DNA from: an uncultured Lachnoanaerobaculum sp.
GTDB lineage: Bacteria; Bacillota; Clostridia; Lachnospirales; Lachnospiraceae
Assembly: GCA_937925515.1 (NCBI GenBank)
Contig: CALALP010000048.1
Coordinates: forward strand, 1-44,402
Length of the DNA stretch: 44,402 nucleotides
Direction: 5' to 3'
The notes beneath the pieces were generated by a model that was given only the letters and a program-made list of their open reading frames with translations, was not told the origin of the DNA and did no database searches. The position numbers were made by a program, and so were the translations under genes. Below, in pieces: positions 42,983 to 44,402 of this stretch. Position 1 is the stretch's first letter; the number at the start of each line of letters is the position of its first letter.

Positions 42983-43492
42983 ATGGAAAAAACAACTAAA
43001 GAAAAATATAATGAAGTAATTTCTCTTTATCCTATTTGGAAAAACCTAAATAGCAGAATTAAAAAACTGTATCCTTGTGGAGTAAACTTTCATGAAGTTT
43101 TTTCTGAGTTTATTGTTTGCTATGTAAATAATTACTATCATAGTATCGGAGCAGGCTCATAAGATGCTTTAACTGAAGATAAAAAGAAAGTACAAATAAA
43201 AGGAACATCTAATTTTGATAGCGACTTAACTAGTTTTGGCCCAAGAAGTGAATTTGAAATTTTAGAATTCGCCTGTTTAAATCAAAATTTAGACACTTTA
43301 TCTTTATATAAGATTCCCATAAACGAATTATATGATATTAAGGTCAACAAAGAAAACACCTTTAGAGAACAACAAGATGCAGGTAAACGACCTAGATTCT
43401 CTATACTTATACAATATATTAATAAATATAATTTAAAACCTTATGCTATCGTAAATATGATAACAGGACAAATAGATATGTTAAAGGAGTAA
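42983..43492 (+). pseudogene. Bsp6I-family restriction endonuclease, interrupted by in-frame stop
   Basis: The frame from the ATG at 42983 (AAAGGA upstream) encodes MEKTTKEKYNEVISLYPIWK and on through GVNFHEVFSEFIVCY to IGAGS, then TAA at codon 60 (43160-43162). The same frame continues for 110 open codons: DALTEDKKKVQIKGTSNF, DLTSFGPRSEFEILEFACL, ending MITGQIDMLKE. The total of 169 codons and blocks such as NFHEVFSE, VQIKGTSN and DLTSFGP resemble my recollection of the Bsp6I (GCNGC) endonuclease family. The presumed catalytic D-x(n)-QxK lies entirely after the stop, so the short product cannot cut DNA. The divergent methyltransferase is the matching M gene. Confidence 0.8.
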
Positions 43493-43495
43493 CCT

Positions 43496-44323
43496 ATGCT
43501 TTATTTTACAAGTGATTATATGGAGGGGGCAGATGAAAGAATCTTAGAAAAGCTCATTTCCTCAAATATGACAAAGGTTTCGGGATATGGAAGTGATGAG
43601 TTTTCCGAAAATGCAAAGGAAAAGATAAAAAAAGAATGTGGCAGTGATGAGGCAGAAGTTTATTTTTTAGTAGGGGGTACACAAACTAATAAAATAGTTA
43701 TATCTTCTATATTACGCTCTTTTGAGGGGGTTATAGCAGCTGATACAGGACATATCTTTGTACATGAGGCAGGTGCTATTGAAAATTCCGGTCATAAGGT
43801 AATAAGTATTAAGGCAAATGCAGGTAAAATCTCAGATTTAGATATAGAAAATTATGTAAGTATTTTTCACAAAGATACAAATAAGGAACACATGGTATTT
43901 CCGAAGTTAGTATATCTATCACAACCTACCGAATATGGAACACTGTATACAAAATCAGAACTAATTAAAATAAAAAATGTATGCAAACAATACAATTTAA
44001 AATTATTTATAGACGGTGCAAGGCTTGGATATGCTCTTGCCTCAGAGGAAAATGATGTAGAAATCAAAGATTTATATGATATATGTGATGTTTTATACAT
44101 TGGAGGTACAAAATGTGGTGCATTATGTGGCGAGGCAGTTGTAACAAAACCTAATTTAATACCTAATTTTTTCACTATTATAAAACAAAATGGAGGACTT
44201 CTCGCAAAGGGGCGACTACTTGGTATACAGTTTGATGTTCTTTTTACTGATGATATTTATAAAACTATTTGTACAAATGCAGTTAAACAGGCACTTAGAG
44301 AGCCTGTGAAATTTTTTCTGTAA
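43496..44323 (+). CDS. Threonine-aldolase-like PLP enzyme, C-terminally truncated (275 aa)
   Basis: Beta-eliminating-lyase/low-specificity threonine aldolase family: FTSDYMEGADERIL, VYFLVGGTQTNKIVIS (~55-70), HIFVHEAGAIENSGHKV (~87-103), FIDGARLGYAL (~171-181) and the PLP Lys in YIGGTKCGALCGEAVV (~200-215). The enzyme would cleave threonine to glycine and acetaldehyde. Relatives run to about 340 residues; this one stops after TNAVKQALREPVKFFL, losing the C-terminal substrate domain, and no remainder is recognisable downstream. Its ribosome site (AAAGGAG) lies inside the last codons of the endonuclease pseudogene, three bases from that stop. Activity is doubtful. Confidence 0.82.
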   Translation: MLYFTSDYMEGADERILEKLISSNMTKVSGYGSDEFSENAKEKIKKECGSDEAEVYFLVGGTQTNKIVISSILRSFEGVIAADTGHIFVHEAGAIENSGHKVISIKANAGKISDLDIENYVSIFHKDTNKEHMVFPKLVYLSQPTEYGTLYTKSELIKIKNVCKQYNLKLFIDGARLGYALASEENDVEIKDLYDICDVLYIGGTKCGALCGEAVVTKPNLIPNFFTIIKQNGGLLAKGRLLGIQFDVLFTDDIYKTICTNAVKQALREPVKFFL

Positions 44324-44344
44324 ATTTGCCTTCTATGGTATAAA

Positions 44345-44368
44345 ATGTACTTGAGTTTACAAGTACAT
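44345..44368. other. Small inverted repeat after the truncated aldolase gene
   Basis: ATGTACTTG - AGTTTA - CAAGTACAT, a perfect nine-base stem about 20 bases after the stop. It has no T-run, so it is a poor terminator. It may be part of whatever sequence replaced the 3' end of the aldolase gene. A related TATGTACA follows at 44379. Confidence 0.5.
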
Positions 44369-44402
44369 ATTCAATTTACTATGTACACTTTCATATGTCA
44401 AG

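Noticed and set aside
43160..43162. Programmed stop-codon read-through in the endonuclease gene
   Set aside because: No flanking structure or known read-through context is visible; a simple nonsense mutation or sequencing error is more likely.
1..44402. tRNA or rRNA genes
   Set aside because: I saw no cloverleaf with a TTCGANTC-type arm or conserved rRNA segment on either strand, although a covariance search was not possible.

Overview
The window is AT-rich, and its gene content, strong AGGAGG-type ribosome sites, HrcA/CIRCE-controlled groESL, clostridial-type cell-wall-binding repeats and small DUF4491/DUF1934 proteins point to a Firmicute of class Clostridia, most likely Lachnospiraceae (an oral genus such as Lachnoanaerobaculum or Catonella would fit). 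The family assignment is inferred from protein resemblance only. I recognise no rRNA, tRNA, CRISPR array or transposase gene.

Layout. (1) 17-6984: a five-gene minus-strand operon runs from a hotdog thioesterase through an SbcD/SbcC-like nuclease-ATPase pair to a heterodimeric ABC exporter, ending at a GC-rich palindrome. (2) 7040-9102: groES-groEL, with a CIRCE operator overlapping the promoter -35 box and a terminator behind groEL. (3) 9171-14299: stand-alone minus-strand genes: siroheme sulfite/nitrite reductase, a COG3315 methyltransferase, a TerD/AIM24 pair, DUF4491 and DUF1934 proteins. (4) 14782-18218: a plus-strand Phd/PIN toxin-antitoxin module followed one base later by a divergent DXS-family enzyme, then an apparently leaderless AraC regulator. 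(5) 18242-36566: a long minus-strand surface-glycan locus with dTDP-sugar genes (rfbB, rfbD), glmM, five glycosyltransferases plus a GtrB-like transferase/DUF2304 pair, two flippases, a DegT aminotransferase, an ATP-grasp ligase, two zinc-ribbon proteins and, unexpectedly, leuA in the middle. (6) 36629-41422: two secreted cell-wall-bound proteins. The second, carrying a CBM26-like starch-binding module, has lost its signal peptide to a one-base frameshift. (7) 41714-44323: a divergent type II restriction-modification locus (C5 methyltransferase intact; Bsp6I-like endonuclease broken by an in-frame stop), then a C-terminally truncated threonine-aldolase-like gene.

Two repeat families punctuate the window. 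Family A is a GC-rich perfect or near-perfect palindrome found three times, always just downstream of a minus-strand gene. Family B is a small transposon-like element with GGGGCTGTCGCAAAATT-type inverted ends, often carrying a CCCCCGTAGGGGG palindrome near one end. Four or five copies occur, two of them bracketing the DUF2304 gene.

The most unusual local structure is the restriction-modification promoter region. A 12-base inverted repeat there holds two GCNGC sites, the sequence a Bsp6I-type system would be expected to methylate, inside the likely methyltransferase promoter. This suggests methylation-sensed autoregulation, now orphaned by the loss of the endonuclease.
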